A stretch of 36,983 bases of DNA from Bacteroidales bacterium UBA755 (GTDB taxonomy: Bacteria; Bacteroidota; Bacteroidia; Bacteroidales; UBA932): assembly GCA_002297815.1 (NCBI GenBank), contig DBKH01000013.1:3164-40146 (forward strand), written 5' to 3'. This document shows positions 17,228 to 24,891 of this stretch, in pieces. The notes under the pieces were generated by a model that did not search any database, was not told the DNA's origin, and worked only from the letters and a program-made list of their open reading frames with translations. The stretch's first letter is position 1. Every line of letters starts with the position of its first letter. Made by a program: the position numbers and the translations under genes.

Positions 17228-18169
17228 ATGGACAAGGCAAGGCTGACATTCTTGGGCACCGGTACCTCGCAAGGGGTTCCGATTATCGGCTGCAAATGCG
17301 ATGTGTGCAAATCCCCTGACGCTAAGGACAAGCGGTTCCGCTCATCTGTGTTCGTTGAATATGGCGGGCTGAACATCCTTGTGGACGCTGGGCCGGATTT
17401 CAGGATGCAGATGCTTGCCCACGACCTGTGCCATCTGGACGCCATCTTGCTGACACACAACCATAAGGACCACACTGGAGGGCTTGACGATGTGCGCTCT
17501 CTAAACTACATAGACCGCCGTGCCGCGGAGATCTACTGCGAGCGGAACGTCCTCGATGACCTTATCAAGGAATATCCATACGTCTTCGCCTTCCCGAAAT
17601 ACCCGGGAGCTCCGGAATGGCACCTCCATGTGATCGACGATAATCCGTTTCTGGTCTATCCGAACGCCAAGGACATGGAACTTGTCTGGGTGCATGATGT
17701 CGGCTACCACTACAGGAAGCCTGACGGGACACTGATTCCGACAGGCCGCAAACTGGAGGACATCATCGACAAGGCGGATCCGGCATCGATGGCCACCTCG
17801 ACCGGAGGGGTAAAGATTGTCCCGATCCGAGGCCTTCATGACAAGTTGCCCGTTCTTGGTTTCCGCTTCGGGGACATCGCATACATCACGGACATGAGTT
17901 TCATTCCCGAAAGCGAATTCGAGAAACTGCATAATCTCAAGCACGTGACCCTCAACACGGTAGGCTACAAGAAGCACCATTCGCATTTCAGTCTTGACGA
18001 AGCCCTTGAGATAGCTGATCGCATCGGTGCCGAGCACACCTGGTTAACCCACCTGTCGCACACATTCCCTCGTCACAACCAATTCAGCAAAGACCTCGAA
18101 GCCCTTTGCCGCGACCGTGGCATCCATTCCATCGTCCGCCCCGCCTACGACGGCCTTGTCATAGAATAG
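17228..18169 (+). CDS. MBL-fold metallohydrolase, PhnP-like
   Basis: 313 residues. LTFLGTGTSQGVPIIGCKCDVC is the typical opening of PhnP-like phosphodiesterases, whose Cys pair can bind a structural zinc. LTHNHKDHTGGLDDVR carries the HxHxDH metal motif, and LGFRFGDIAYITDMSFIP and THLSHTF supply later metal ligands. PhnP itself hydrolyses cyclic ribose phosphates in phosphonate breakdown, but no phn genes are visible nearby, so the substrate is open. The ATG at 17228 follows an 87-base gap after mtaB with no clear promoter. The stop abuts the recQ stop on the opposite strand. Confidence 0.88.
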   Translation: MDKARLTFLGTGTSQGVPIIGCKCDVCKSPDAKDKRFRSSVFVEYGGLNILVDAGPDFRMQMLAHDLCHLDAILLTHNHKDHTGGLDDVRSLNYIDRRAAEIYCERNVLDDLIKEYPYVFAFPKYPGAPEWHLHVIDDNPFLVYPNAKDMELVWVHDVGYHYRKPDGTLIPTGRKLEDIIDKADPASMATSTGGVKIVPIRGLHDKLPVLGFRFGDIAYITDMSFIPESEFEKLHNLKHVTLNTVGYKKHHSHFSLDEALEIADRIGAEHTWLTHLSHTFPRHNQFSKDLEALCRDRGIHSIVRPAYDGLVIE

Positions 18170-20158
18170 TCACCTGTACATCGGGACATCACCGTTGTCG
18201 ATGAGATGACGGAGGATGTCAAGATAGTCAGGGGAATAGTTATTCGAGGGGTTGTCGAACTCTGCAACGATATCTTCTAGGGAATATTTCCCGTCCTTTC
18301 CATTGATATATTCAATCAACTTCCGCCTCGTCATCTGCTGCATGGTGCGGGCCGGAACGGTTGCTGAGCTTGCCGAAACTACTGAGCTTGCCGAAGCTAC
18401 GGAGCTAGTTGTAGAAACCGGCCCTTCGGCAGGCTCAGGTACCGGAGTGGAGGCGCGGTGGGCACGGCAGATGTCGCATGTGCCGCAGTCAGTGGTCTCG
18501 GTCTGGCCGAAATAGCGGAGGAGGTAGCGGGAACGGCACTCGGTGGTCTCACTGACATATTCAAGCATAGCGGAACTGCGGTTGTGGAAAGCCTCCTTTA
18601 GCATCGCATAGCGGGACGGCATCAGGTTAACATTGCCGGGACGGAGCCTGTCATGATGAAGGACAACCACATCCGAGTGGTCCGTCGGCACATAGTTGAT
18701 GACGTGAGCCAAAGACAAGTGGTAGAGAGACTGACGGAGTTGGGAGACGGTCTGGCCGGCACGGTGGGCGACATATTCCTCGTCAATCTGCTGAAGGAAA
18801 GAGAATATGCCCGTGTAGCTCCTCATCAGTGCCTCCAAAGCAGCGGCCTGCCATTGATCCGCCAAATCAATGTCATAAAGCGCCTTACGATCCACATTGA
18901 TCCGAACTTTCGTCGGGATGTCAACCTCCTCTGAATATGTCAGATGCTCCGTCCGCTCAAGGTATTTGAGCGCATAAAACGCTGGAGCCCGCTGAAGGCC
19001 GAAACGCTTGCAGAAATCCTCAATCTTAAACTTCAGCTGGCGTCCAATTCCAGTGTCATAAGGAATTTCGAAGAACACGTGAAGTTTCTGGTAGATGTCC
19101 TCGATATATTCAAGTGAAGGGAAAGAGACATCCTCTATCTGCTTCGCCCTCCGCACATCGGCTCCGTTCCAAAGCTGCACAGCGAACGAGCGCTTCCCAT
19201 CGCGCCCCGCACGCCCGGCCTCCTGAAAGTACGCCTCCGGGCTCTCCGGAAGGTCATAATGCACCACAAAACGCACGTCCGGCTTGTCGATTCCCATGCC
19301 GAAGGCGTTCGTGCAGACCATCACGCGGATCGCCCCGCTCTTCCATGCCGCCTGACGCTCCGCCCTTGCCTGCCCGCCAAGTCCAGCGTGGTAGAACGAG
19401 GCGGAGGCTCCCTGAGCCTGAAGGAAGGCCGAAAGTTCCTCGCACTTCCGACGATTCCTCGCATAGACTATTCCTGTCCCCTGAACCCCGTTGCAGATGT
19501 TCAGAATCTGGGAATACTTATCCTCCACATGCCGCACTATGTAACTAAGGTTAGGCCTCTCGAAACCACTTTTGAGCAACAGCTTCTCCTTGAAGCCGAG
19601 ACGCTCCATGATGTCCTGTGCAACCGCCTGAGTGGCTGTGGCAGTCAGAGCTATCACCGGTGCGTCAATCCGCTCCCTCAGATCTCCGATTTTAAGGTAG
19701 TCAGGTCTGAAATCATAGCCCCACTGTGAGATGCAGTGTGCCTCATCGACAACAATGAAGCTGACATCCATGACATCAATGTAAGACTTAAACAGCTGCG
19801 TCCCAAGCCTTTCCGGAGACAGATAGAGAAACTTGTAATCCCCGTAGGTGGCATTGTTCAATGCAAGATCCACCTCACGTCTGTTCATGCCTGCATGGAT
19901 CGCTAAGGCTCTCACTCCCCTGTCGTTCAGATTTTGGACCTGATCTTTCATTAGAGCAATCAGCGGAGTCACTACCAAAGTGATTCCGTCTTTCATCAGG
20001 CCAGGGACCTGAAAACAAATCGACTTGCCACCGCCAGTAGGCATAATGGCCAGCACATCCTTTCCCTCAAGGGCTGCGGTAATAATCTCCTCCTGCATCG
20101 GACGGAAGCCATCGTAACCCCAATATTCTTTCAACACTTCTGACGGTGACATATTCAT
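18170..20158 (-). CDS. recQ: ATP-dependent DNA helicase RecQ (no HRDC domain)
   Basis: 662 residues. Superfamily-2 motifs are intact: the FRPMQEEII Q-motif, Walker A MPTGGGKS (about 39-46), VDEAHCISQWG (about 136-146), TATAT, and motif VI QEAGRAGRDGK. The zinc-binding cysteines lie at about 540-563 (ending DCGTCDIC). The usual HRDC domain is missing; the C-terminus is a short helical segment of about 60 residues. This short type is common in Bacteroidota. It unwinds DNA 3' to 5' in recombinational repair. Odd feature: residues about 571-600, just after the zinc cluster, are a low-complexity S/V/A/T linker (SSVASASSVVSASSA) encoded by degenerate copies of the hairpin repeat. The gene converges on the PhnP-like gene with no spacing. 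Confidence 0.93.
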   Translation of the reverse strand: MNMSPSEVLKEYWGYDGFRPMQEEIITAALEGKDVLAIMPTGGGKSICFQVPGLMKDGITLVVTPLIALMKDQVQNLNDRGVRALAIHAGMNRREVDLALNNATYGDYKFLYLSPERLGTQLFKSYIDVMDVSFIVVDEAHCISQWGYDFRPDYLKIGDLRERIDAPVIALTATATQAVAQDIMERLGFKEKLLLKSGFERPNLSYIVRHVEDKYSQILNICNGVQGTGIVYARNRRKCEELSAFLQAQGASASFYHAGLGGQARAERQAAWKSGAIRVMVCTNAFGMGIDKPDVRFVVHYDLPESPEAYFQEAGRAGRDGKRSFAVQLWNGADVRRAKQIEDVSFPSLEYIEDIYQKLHVFFEIPYDTGIGRQLKFKIEDFCKRFGLQRAPAFYALKYLERTEHLTYSEEVDIPTKVRINVDRKALYDIDLADQWQAAALEALMRSYTGIFSFLQQIDEEYVAHRAGQTVSQLRQSLYHLSLAHVINYVPTDHSDVVVLHHDRLRPGNVNLMPSRYAMLKEAFHNRSSAMLEYVSETTECRSRYLLRYFGQTETTDCGTCDICRAHRASTPVPEPAEGPVSTTSSVASASSVVSASSATVPARTMQQMTRRKLIEYINGKDGKYSLEDIVAEFDNPSNNYSPDYLDILRHLIDNGDVPMYR
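18359..18443. repeat. Degenerate hairpin repeats inside recQ
   Basis: On the plus strand: GGTTGCTGAGCTTGCCGAA (18359-18377), a second ACTGAGCTTGCCGAAGCT (18381-18398), an eroded third (18399-18419), and an opposite-orientation copy CCCTTCGGCAGGCTCAGG (18422-18439). All are read in frame on the minus strand. The stems are less well preserved than in the intergenic copies. Confidence 0.8.
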
Positions 20159-20238
20159 GACTATTGCTAAACCGTTTTATCACAACCTTTTGCGTATTCC
20201 GCTGGCAAAATATTTGCAGTGAAGCACGCCGGTGAAAG

Positions 20239-20246
20239 CAAATGTA
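20239..20246 (-). promoter_or_regulatory. Possible recQ -7 box
   Basis: The minus strand reads TACATTTG, a TAnnTTTG match about 80 bases before the recQ ATG. No convincing TTTG lies upstream of it, so the call is tentative. Confidence 0.25.
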
Positions 20247-20259
20247 CGAAATTAATCGC

Positions 20260-20275
20260 TTACTCATTTGAGTAA
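20260..20275. promoter_or_regulatory. Dyad over the pckA -33 box (operator candidate)
   Basis: TTACTCA, TT, TGAGTAA is a perfect 7-bp inverted repeat with a 2-base centre. It covers the TTTG at 20267-20270, so a protein bound here would block or modify RNA polymerase contact. No regulator gene for it is in the window. Confidence 0.5.
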
Positions 20276-20298
20276 TGGATAAAAATTCCTTAAATTTG
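20267..20298 (+). promoter_or_regulatory. pckA promoter, Bacteroidota housekeeping type
   Basis: TTTG at 20267-20270, a 20-base spacer, then TAAATTTG at 20291-20298: an exact match to the -33/-7 arrangement. The predicted transcript start is near 20304, leaving about 40 bases of A/T-rich leader before the ATG. Confidence 0.85.
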
Positions 20299-20344
20299 CG
20301 GCGCTTTTGAGAGAATAAGTTTAACTTTATAAAACACATTTACT

Positions 20345-21949
20345 ATGCCTAAGATGGATTTAAGCAAGTACGGAATCAAGAATGTGAAGGAAGTCCTTTA
20401 CAATCCGACTTACGAGGTTCTCTACAATGAGGAGACAAAGCCTGAGCTTGAAGGCTACGAGAAAGGTCAGGTTACTGAGCTCGGTGCGATCAATGTCATG
20501 ACCGGTATCTACACCGGACGTTCTCCTAAGGACAAGTACATTGTTATGGACAAGAACTCAAAGGACACCGTTTGGTGGAACACTCCAGAGTACCCTAACG
20601 ACAACCACCCGATGTCTGAGAAAGTTTGGAAGGTAGTTAGGAAGACAGCCCAGCAGGAGCTTTCCGGAAAGAGACTTTTCGTTGTCGATGGCTTCTGCGG
20701 AACCCACAAGGACACCCGCATGAAGGTCCGCTTCATCATGGAGGTGGCATGGCAGGCTCACTTCGTGACCAACATGTTCATCCGCCCAAAGAACCAGGAA
20801 GAGTTCGATCAGGAGCCTGATTTCGTTGTTTATTGCGCTTCAAAGGCCAAGGTAGCCAACCATGAGGAATTGGGACTGCGCAGCGACACTTGCGTTGCTT
20901 TCAACGTGACTAGCAAGGAGCAAGTAATCCTCAACACATGGTACGGAGGTGAGATGAAGAAGGGTATGTTCTCAATGATGAACTATTATCTACCTCTCAA
21001 GGGCATCGCATCCATGCACTGCTCTGCAAACACTGACATGAACGGTGAGAACACCGCTATCTTCTTCGGTCTCTCCGGAACTGGCAAGACCACACTTTCC
21101 ACCGACCCTAAACGTAAGCTCATCGGTGATGACGAGCACGGCTGGGACAACAAGGGTGTGTTCAACTTCGAGGGTGGCTGCTATGCCAAGGTGATCAACC
21201 TTGACAAAGAGTCAGAACCGGATATCTACAATGCGATTAGCCGCGATGCCCTTCTTGAGAACGTCACCGTTGACGCGAACGGCAAGATCGACTTCTGCGA
21301 CAAGAGCGTGACTGAGAACACCCGTGTCTCTTACCCTATCTATCACATCAAGAACATTGTTCGTCCAGAGTCACAGGGGCCTGCGGCAAAGCAGGTCATC
21401 TTCCTCTCAGCCGATGCCTTCGGAGTTCTTCCTCCAGTGTCAATCCTTAGCCCTGAGCAGACCAAGTACTACTTCCTCTCAGGCTTCACCGCTAAACTAG
21501 CAGGCACAGAGCGCGGAATCACCGAGCCTACCCCTACCTTCTCAGCCTGCTTCGGACAGGCCTTCCTTGAGCTTCACCCTACAAAGTACGCTGAGGAGCT
21601 CGTCAAGAAGATGAAGAAGAGCGACGCCAAGGCTTACCTCGTGAACACAGGTTGGAACGGAACCGGGAAGAGAATCTCCATCCGCGACACCCGTGGAATC
21701 ATTGATGCCATCCTTGATCACAGCATCGATGCGGCTCCAACCAAGACCATTCCTTACTTCAACTTCGTAGTTCCTACAAAGCTTGAAGGGGTTGATCCGC
21801 ACATCCTAGACCCACGCGACACCTATGCTGATCCTGCGCAGTGGGAGGAGAAGGCGAAGGATCTCGCCGCAAGGTTCATCAAGAACTTCAAGAAGTACGA
21901 GTCCCATAGGGCCGGAAAGGCTCTCGTAAAGGCTGGTCCTCAGCTCTAA
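20345..21949 (+). CDS. pckA: Phosphoenolpyruvate carboxykinase (ATP)
   Basis: 534 residues, the normal length for the ATP-dependent family. The kinase-1a P-loop GLSGTGKTTLS starts at G242, followed by the metal/PEP-carboxykinase signature around LIGDDEHGWD. GIYTGRSPKDKYIV gives the arginine-containing substrate loop, MHCSANTDMNGENTAIFF leads into the P-loop, and NTGWNGTGKRISIRDTR is the C-terminal adenine/lid region. It interconverts oxaloacetate plus ATP with PEP, CO2 and ADP. In gut Bacteroidota it usually runs toward oxaloacetate on the succinate/propionate fermentation route. It is monocistronic, with its own strong promoter, a dyad over the -33 box, and a downstream hairpin. Codon use looks highly biased, as expected for an abundant enzyme. 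Confidence 0.97.
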   Translation: MPKMDLSKYGIKNVKEVLYNPTYEVLYNEETKPELEGYEKGQVTELGAINVMTGIYTGRSPKDKYIVMDKNSKDTVWWNTPEYPNDNHPMSEKVWKVVRKTAQQELSGKRLFVVDGFCGTHKDTRMKVRFIMEVAWQAHFVTNMFIRPKNQEEFDQEPDFVVYCASKAKVANHEELGLRSDTCVAFNVTSKEQVILNTWYGGEMKKGMFSMMNYYLPLKGIASMHCSANTDMNGENTAIFFGLSGTGKTTLSTDPKRKLIGDDEHGWDNKGVFNFEGGCYAKVINLDKESEPDIYNAISRDALLENVTVDANGKIDFCDKSVTENTRVSYPIYHIKNIVRPESQGPAAKQVIFLSADAFGVLPPVSILSPEQTKYYFLSGFTAKLAGTERGITEPTPTFSACFGQAFLELHPTKYAEELVKKMKKSDAKAYLVNTGWNGTGKRISIRDTRGIIDAILDHSIDAAPTKTIPYFNFVVPTKLEGVDPHILDPRDTYADPAQWEEKAKDLAARFIKNFKKYESHRAGKALVKAGPQL

Positions 21950-21976
21950 TCGAGACAACTAGTCTTACATGAATAT

Positions 21977-22013
21977 GGCTGGTCAGAATCTTCTGGCCAG
22001 CCTATTAAATTTT
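21977..22013 (+). terminator. pckA terminator
   Basis: An 11-bp stem GGCTGGTCAGA (21977-21987) pairs with TCTGGCCAGCC (21992-22002) with one G-T wobble and a 4-base loop, followed by TATTAAATTTT. Confidence 0.75.
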
Positions 22014-22052
22014 GTCTCATTGTAGGTCAAACACCAATAAGAGACACAAAAT

Positions 22053-22081
22053 AGAGGCCGCAGATATAATCTGCGGCCTCT
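22053..22081 (-). terminator. Terminator of the rpsF-rpsR-rplI operon
   Basis: A perfect 13-bp stem (22053-22065 with 22069-22081, 3-base loop, core AGAGGCCGCAGAT) lies 38 bases beyond the rplI stop, with TATTTTGTG following on the minus strand. It may also back up pckA termination. Confidence 0.8.
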
Positions 22082-22118
22082 TGATAAATTGTCAGCCAAA
22101 AGGCTAATAGACTTGGAA

Positions 22119-22562
22119 TTAGGCCTCAGCCACTACAGTAACTTTTACGGTAGCCTTTACAGCCTTGTAGCACTTAACAGTGCCTTCGTACTCACCAACG
22201 GTCTTGATCTCACCAAGAGTGATGTTCTTCTTGTCAACCTCAATGCCAGCGGCCTTAAGAGCCTCTTCGATTTGGGCTGTGGTGACAGAACCGTAGATCT
22301 TGCCAGACTCGCTAACCTTAACAGAAACTGTGACAGGCGTAGCAGCAATCTTGGCAGCGAGAGCCTCAGCGTCAGCAACGAGTTTAGCCTCCTTGTGAGC
22401 CCTCTGGCGCTTTGTCTCCTCAAGCTGCTTAAGAGCGGACTGAGTAGCGGCACAAGCGAATCCCTGAGGGATAAGATAGTTGCGTCCGTAACCTGACTTT
22501 ACCTCTACCACATCTCCGGCCTCGCCGAGATTGGCAACTTCTTTCTTCAAAATGATCTTCAT
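22119..22562 (-). CDS. rplI: 50S ribosomal protein L9
   Basis: 147 residues. The N-terminal RNA-binding domain MKIILKKEVANLGEAGDVVEVKSGYGRNYLIPQG is the L9 signature. A long connecting helix (about 41-75, rich in K/R/E/A) and a C-terminal globular domain (GKIYGSVTTAQIEEAL) follow. L9 binds 23S rRNA domain V near the L1 stalk and helps maintain the reading frame. It is last in the rpsF-rpsR-rplI operon, 15 bases after rpsR, and is followed by a strong terminator. Confidence 0.97.
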   Translation of the reverse strand: MKIILKKEVANLGEAGDVVEVKSGYGRNYLIPQGFACAATQSALKQLEETKRQRAHKEAKLVADAEALAAKIAATPVTVSVKVSESGKIYGSVTTAQIEEALKAAGIEVDKKNITLGEIKTVGEYEGTVKCYKAVKATVKVTVVAEA

Positions 22563-22577
22563 ATCTCGCTCTCCTAA

Positions 22578-22856
22578 TTATTTAAGAAGGTCAGTTACAT
22601 AAGGAAGCAGAGCAAGGGAACGAGCCCTCTTGACTGCCTGAGCGACTTTCCTCTGGAATTTCAGAGAAGTACCAGTGATACGGCGAGGGAGAATCTTACC
22701 CTGCTCGTTGAGGAACTTCTTGAGGAACTCAGCGTCCTTATAGTCAACATACTTGATTCCTGCCTTCTTGAAACGGCAGTACTTCTTCTTCCTAACCTCT
22801 ACTGTAGGAGGATTGAGATAGCGGATTCCCGCATTTTGAGCGTCATTCTGTGCCAT
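22578..22856 (-). CDS. rpsR: 30S ribosomal protein S18
   Basis: 92 residues. KKKYCRFKKAGIKYVDYKDAEFLKKFLNEQGKILPRRITGTS is the core S18 sequence. The N-terminal extension of about 18 residues (MAQNDAQNAGIRYLNPP) is longer than in E. coli and usual in Bacteroidota. S18 forms a heterodimer with S6 on the 30S platform. It starts 17 bases after the rpsF stop and is preceded by GGAGGAAT, a good ribosome-binding site. Confidence 0.97.
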   Translation of the reverse strand: MAQNDAQNAGIRYLNPPTVEVRKKKYCRFKKAGIKYVDYKDAEFLKKFLNEQGKILPRRITGTSLKFQRKVAQAVKRARSLALLPYVTDLLK

Positions 22857-22873
22857 AAATTATTCCTCCTTGA

Positions 22874-23287
22874 TTAAGCGTTTTCCTCTGTTTTCTCTTC
22901 AGCGACAACAGGAGCCTCGGCTACTGGTGCCTCTTCAGCCTTAGGAGCGGCAGGCTTGTTTCTGTTCTCCCTTCTCTTAGCAGCATAAGCCTCAGCGTGC
23001 TTGTCAAGAGCCACGGTAAGGAACCTGATGATTCTCTCATCACGGAAATACTGGGTCTCAAGAGTCTCGATGAAACTTGGCTCAGCTTTGAACTGAATAA
23101 GATAATAGAATCCTGAGGTCTTGTGCTGGATAGGATAAGCCAGCTGACGGAGTCCCCAGTCCTCCTCGTACACTACCTCGCCACCATTGTCAGCGATAAG
23201 CTTAGTGTACTTGGCAACCGCTTCCTTCATCTGTTGTTCAGACAAAACGGGAGTTGCGATGAAAACGGTCTCGTACTGTTTTAACAT
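22874..23287 (-). CDS. rpsF: 30S ribosomal protein S6
   Basis: 137 residues starting MLKQYETVFIATPVLSEQQMKEAV, the standard S6 start. An in-frame extension to 23359 is open but runs through the leader hairpin and promoter, so ATG 23287 is used. The core (GGEVVYEEDWGLRQLAYPIQHKTSGFYYLIQF, then DERIIRFLTV) is followed by a charged K/A/E-rich tail of about 35 residues (PKAEEAPVAEAPVVAEEK), common in Bacteroidota. S6 pairs with S18 on the 30S subunit, and that complex represses its own mRNA in other bacteria. Confidence 0.96.
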   Translation of the reverse strand: MLKQYETVFIATPVLSEQQMKEAVAKYTKLIADNGGEVVYEEDWGLRQLAYPIQHKTSGFYYLIQFKAEPSFIETLETQYFRDERIIRFLTVALDKHAEAYAAKRRENRNKPAAPKAEEAPVAEAPVVAEEKTEENA

Positions 23288-23316
23288 TTGACTTAATTGT
23301 TTAATAATAAATAAAT

Positions 23317-23358
23317 TGCAGTCCTTTCGGGGACGTATGCCAACCCAAAAGGACTGCA
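23317..23358 (-). promoter_or_regulatory. rpsF leader hairpin, candidate S6:S18 autoregulatory RNA
   Basis: On the minus strand an 11-bp stem TGCAGTCCTTT / AAAGGACTGCA encloses 20 bases with a short inner GGG/CCC helix and an unpaired CCG-like stretch (CCCCG) on the 3' side. The published S6:S18 motif has a CCG in a bulge next to a helix, which this resembles. The -7 box abuts the stem, so transcription may begin inside the left arm and only the inner part would form. Confidence 0.5.
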
Positions 23359-23388
23359 AATATAGTCAATTATCTCAACTTTCGCAAA
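23357..23388 (-). promoter_or_regulatory. rpsF operon promoter
   Basis: On the minus strand TTTG (23388-23385), a 20-base spacer, then TATATTTG (23364-23357): an exact consensus arrangement. It lies between the pepD stop and rpsF, so the ribosomal operon is independently transcribed. Confidence 0.82.
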
Positions 23389-23406
23389 TTAGCTTCAAAT
23401 CGAGAA

Positions 23407-24864
23407 CTACTTTTCAGGAATATTCTCAAGCACCGCTACGAGGAACTTCCATGTCTCAGCGACGGAAGCGATGTTCACGCGCTCGTCCGGAGAGTGAGGA
23501 TAGAGGATGTCCGGTCCGATAGAAACCATCTCCCAGTTAGGATACTTGGCACCCATGATGGCGCACTCAAGTCCTCCATGCGTAGCCGTGATCTTGAGAT
23601 CCTTTCCGAAGAGTGATTTATAGGTGTCCTCTAGAACCTTGATCATCGGAGTGCCAAGCTTCGGAGCCCAGCCACTGTAAGCTCCAGATGTTGAATATTT
23701 TGCACCCGCAAGTTCAAAGACATAACGAATCGAATCCGCGAGGTACATCTTAGCTGCATCAATTGAGCTGCGCGTCAAAGAATGAACTGTCAGATGTCCT
23801 TTCTGTGTGCGAACGATGGCCATATTGGTGGAAGTCTCGGTCAATCCAGGAAGAGTGTCACTCATCCTCTGAACTCCGTGAGGGCAGGCCAGAATAGCCT
23901 TGACAGCCCTGCCTATTACCACTGGGCTGATGTAACGAGATGCTGGAGCGATCTGTTTCTCGTAGATGAGAATCATGTCTGGATCAGAGTACTGGTACTC
24001 GAACTTAGACTCTTCGAACTTTTTCTCCACCAAAGCCTTGACATTGCGAGAATCCGCTGACGGAACGAGAATTTCAGCCTCGGCCTCGAACGGAATGGCG
24101 TTGCGGAGAGAACCACCTGTTATAGATGCCACCTTAACGTCATATTCAGAAATCACCGCTTCGAGAAGGCGGCAGAGGATCTTATTAGCATTGCCCCTAA
24201 AAAGGGAAATGTCCATTCCGGAATGGCCACCTTTAAGACCTTTGACAGTGATCTTATAGCCAACGAATCCTTCCGGAGTCTTGTAGGTTCTGTAAGCAAA
24301 ATCAGCAGTGCCGTCAATTCCACCAGCACAACCTGTGCAAAGCTCACCTTCTTCCTCAGAGTCGAGGTTAAGAAGGATGTCACCCTTTAATATTCCAGGC
24401 TTCAAGGAATTAGCTCCAGTCATTCCGGTCTCCTCGTCATAGGTGATGAGGGCCTCTAGCGGGCCGTGCTTCAAAGTCTTGTCCTGAAGGACGGAAAGCG
24501 CGAGAGCCACACCGATACCGTTATCCGCTCCAAGGGTAGTTCCCTTTGCTGTCACCCAATCCCCTTTTATCTCGGTCTCAATCGGATCAGTAAGGAAGTC
24601 ATGCTTGGTGTCAGCTGTCTTCTGCGGAACCATGTCCATGTGAGCCTGCATAATCACTCCCTTGCGGTTCTCAAAACCCGGAGTCGCTGGAACAGTGAAT
24701 ATGATGTTACCGGTGTCGTCCTTCTTTACATCGACACCGTGCTCCTTTCCCCAATTCAGAAGATACTCCTGAACCTTGCCTTCATGCTTTGAAGGACGAG
24801 GAACTCTTGTAAGGCCATAGAAGTTCTCCCAAACGGCCTTTGGCTGCAAATCTTTAATTGTCAT
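23407..24864 (-). CDS. pepD: Aminoacyl-histidine dipeptidase (M20C, PepD)
   Basis: 485 residues, normal for PepD. The metal and catalytic blocks are visible: MQAHMDMVPQK (His and catalytic Asp), LGADNNGI-type motif as LGADNGIGVALAL (bridging Asp), DEETGMTGAN (Glu pair), NLDSEEEGELCTGCAGG and KGLKGGHSGMDI from the dimerisation lid, and a C-terminal ATHGGLECAIM (last His). It hydrolyses X-His dipeptides such as carnosine and other unblocked dipeptides in the cytoplasm, using two zinc ions. It starts 27 bases after the DUF4831 gene, so the two are probably co-transcribed with the acyltransferase upstream. Confidence 0.95.
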   Translation of the reverse strand: MTIKDLQPKAVWENFYGLTRVPRPSKHEGKVQEYLLNWGKEHGVDVKKDDTGNIIFTVPATPGFENRKGVIMQAHMDMVPQKTADTKHDFLTDPIETEIKGDWVTAKGTTLGADNGIGVALALSVLQDKTLKHGPLEALITYDEETGMTGANSLKPGILKGDILLNLDSEEEGELCTGCAGGIDGTADFAYRTYKTPEGFVGYKITVKGLKGGHSGMDISLFRGNANKILCRLLEAVISEYDVKVASITGGSLRNAIPFEAEAEILVPSADSRNVKALVEKKFEESKFEYQYSDPDMILIYEKQIAPASRYISPVVIGRAVKAILACPHGVQRMSDTLPGLTETSTNMAIVRTQKGHLTVHSLTRSSIDAAKMYLADSIRYVFELAGAKYSTSGAYSGWAPKLGTPMIKVLEDTYKSLFGKDLKITATHGGLECAIMGAKYPNWEMVSIGPDILYPHSPDERVNIASVAETWKFLVAVLENIPEK

Positions 24865-24891
24865 AGCATTATTTTATTAATATGTGAATGA

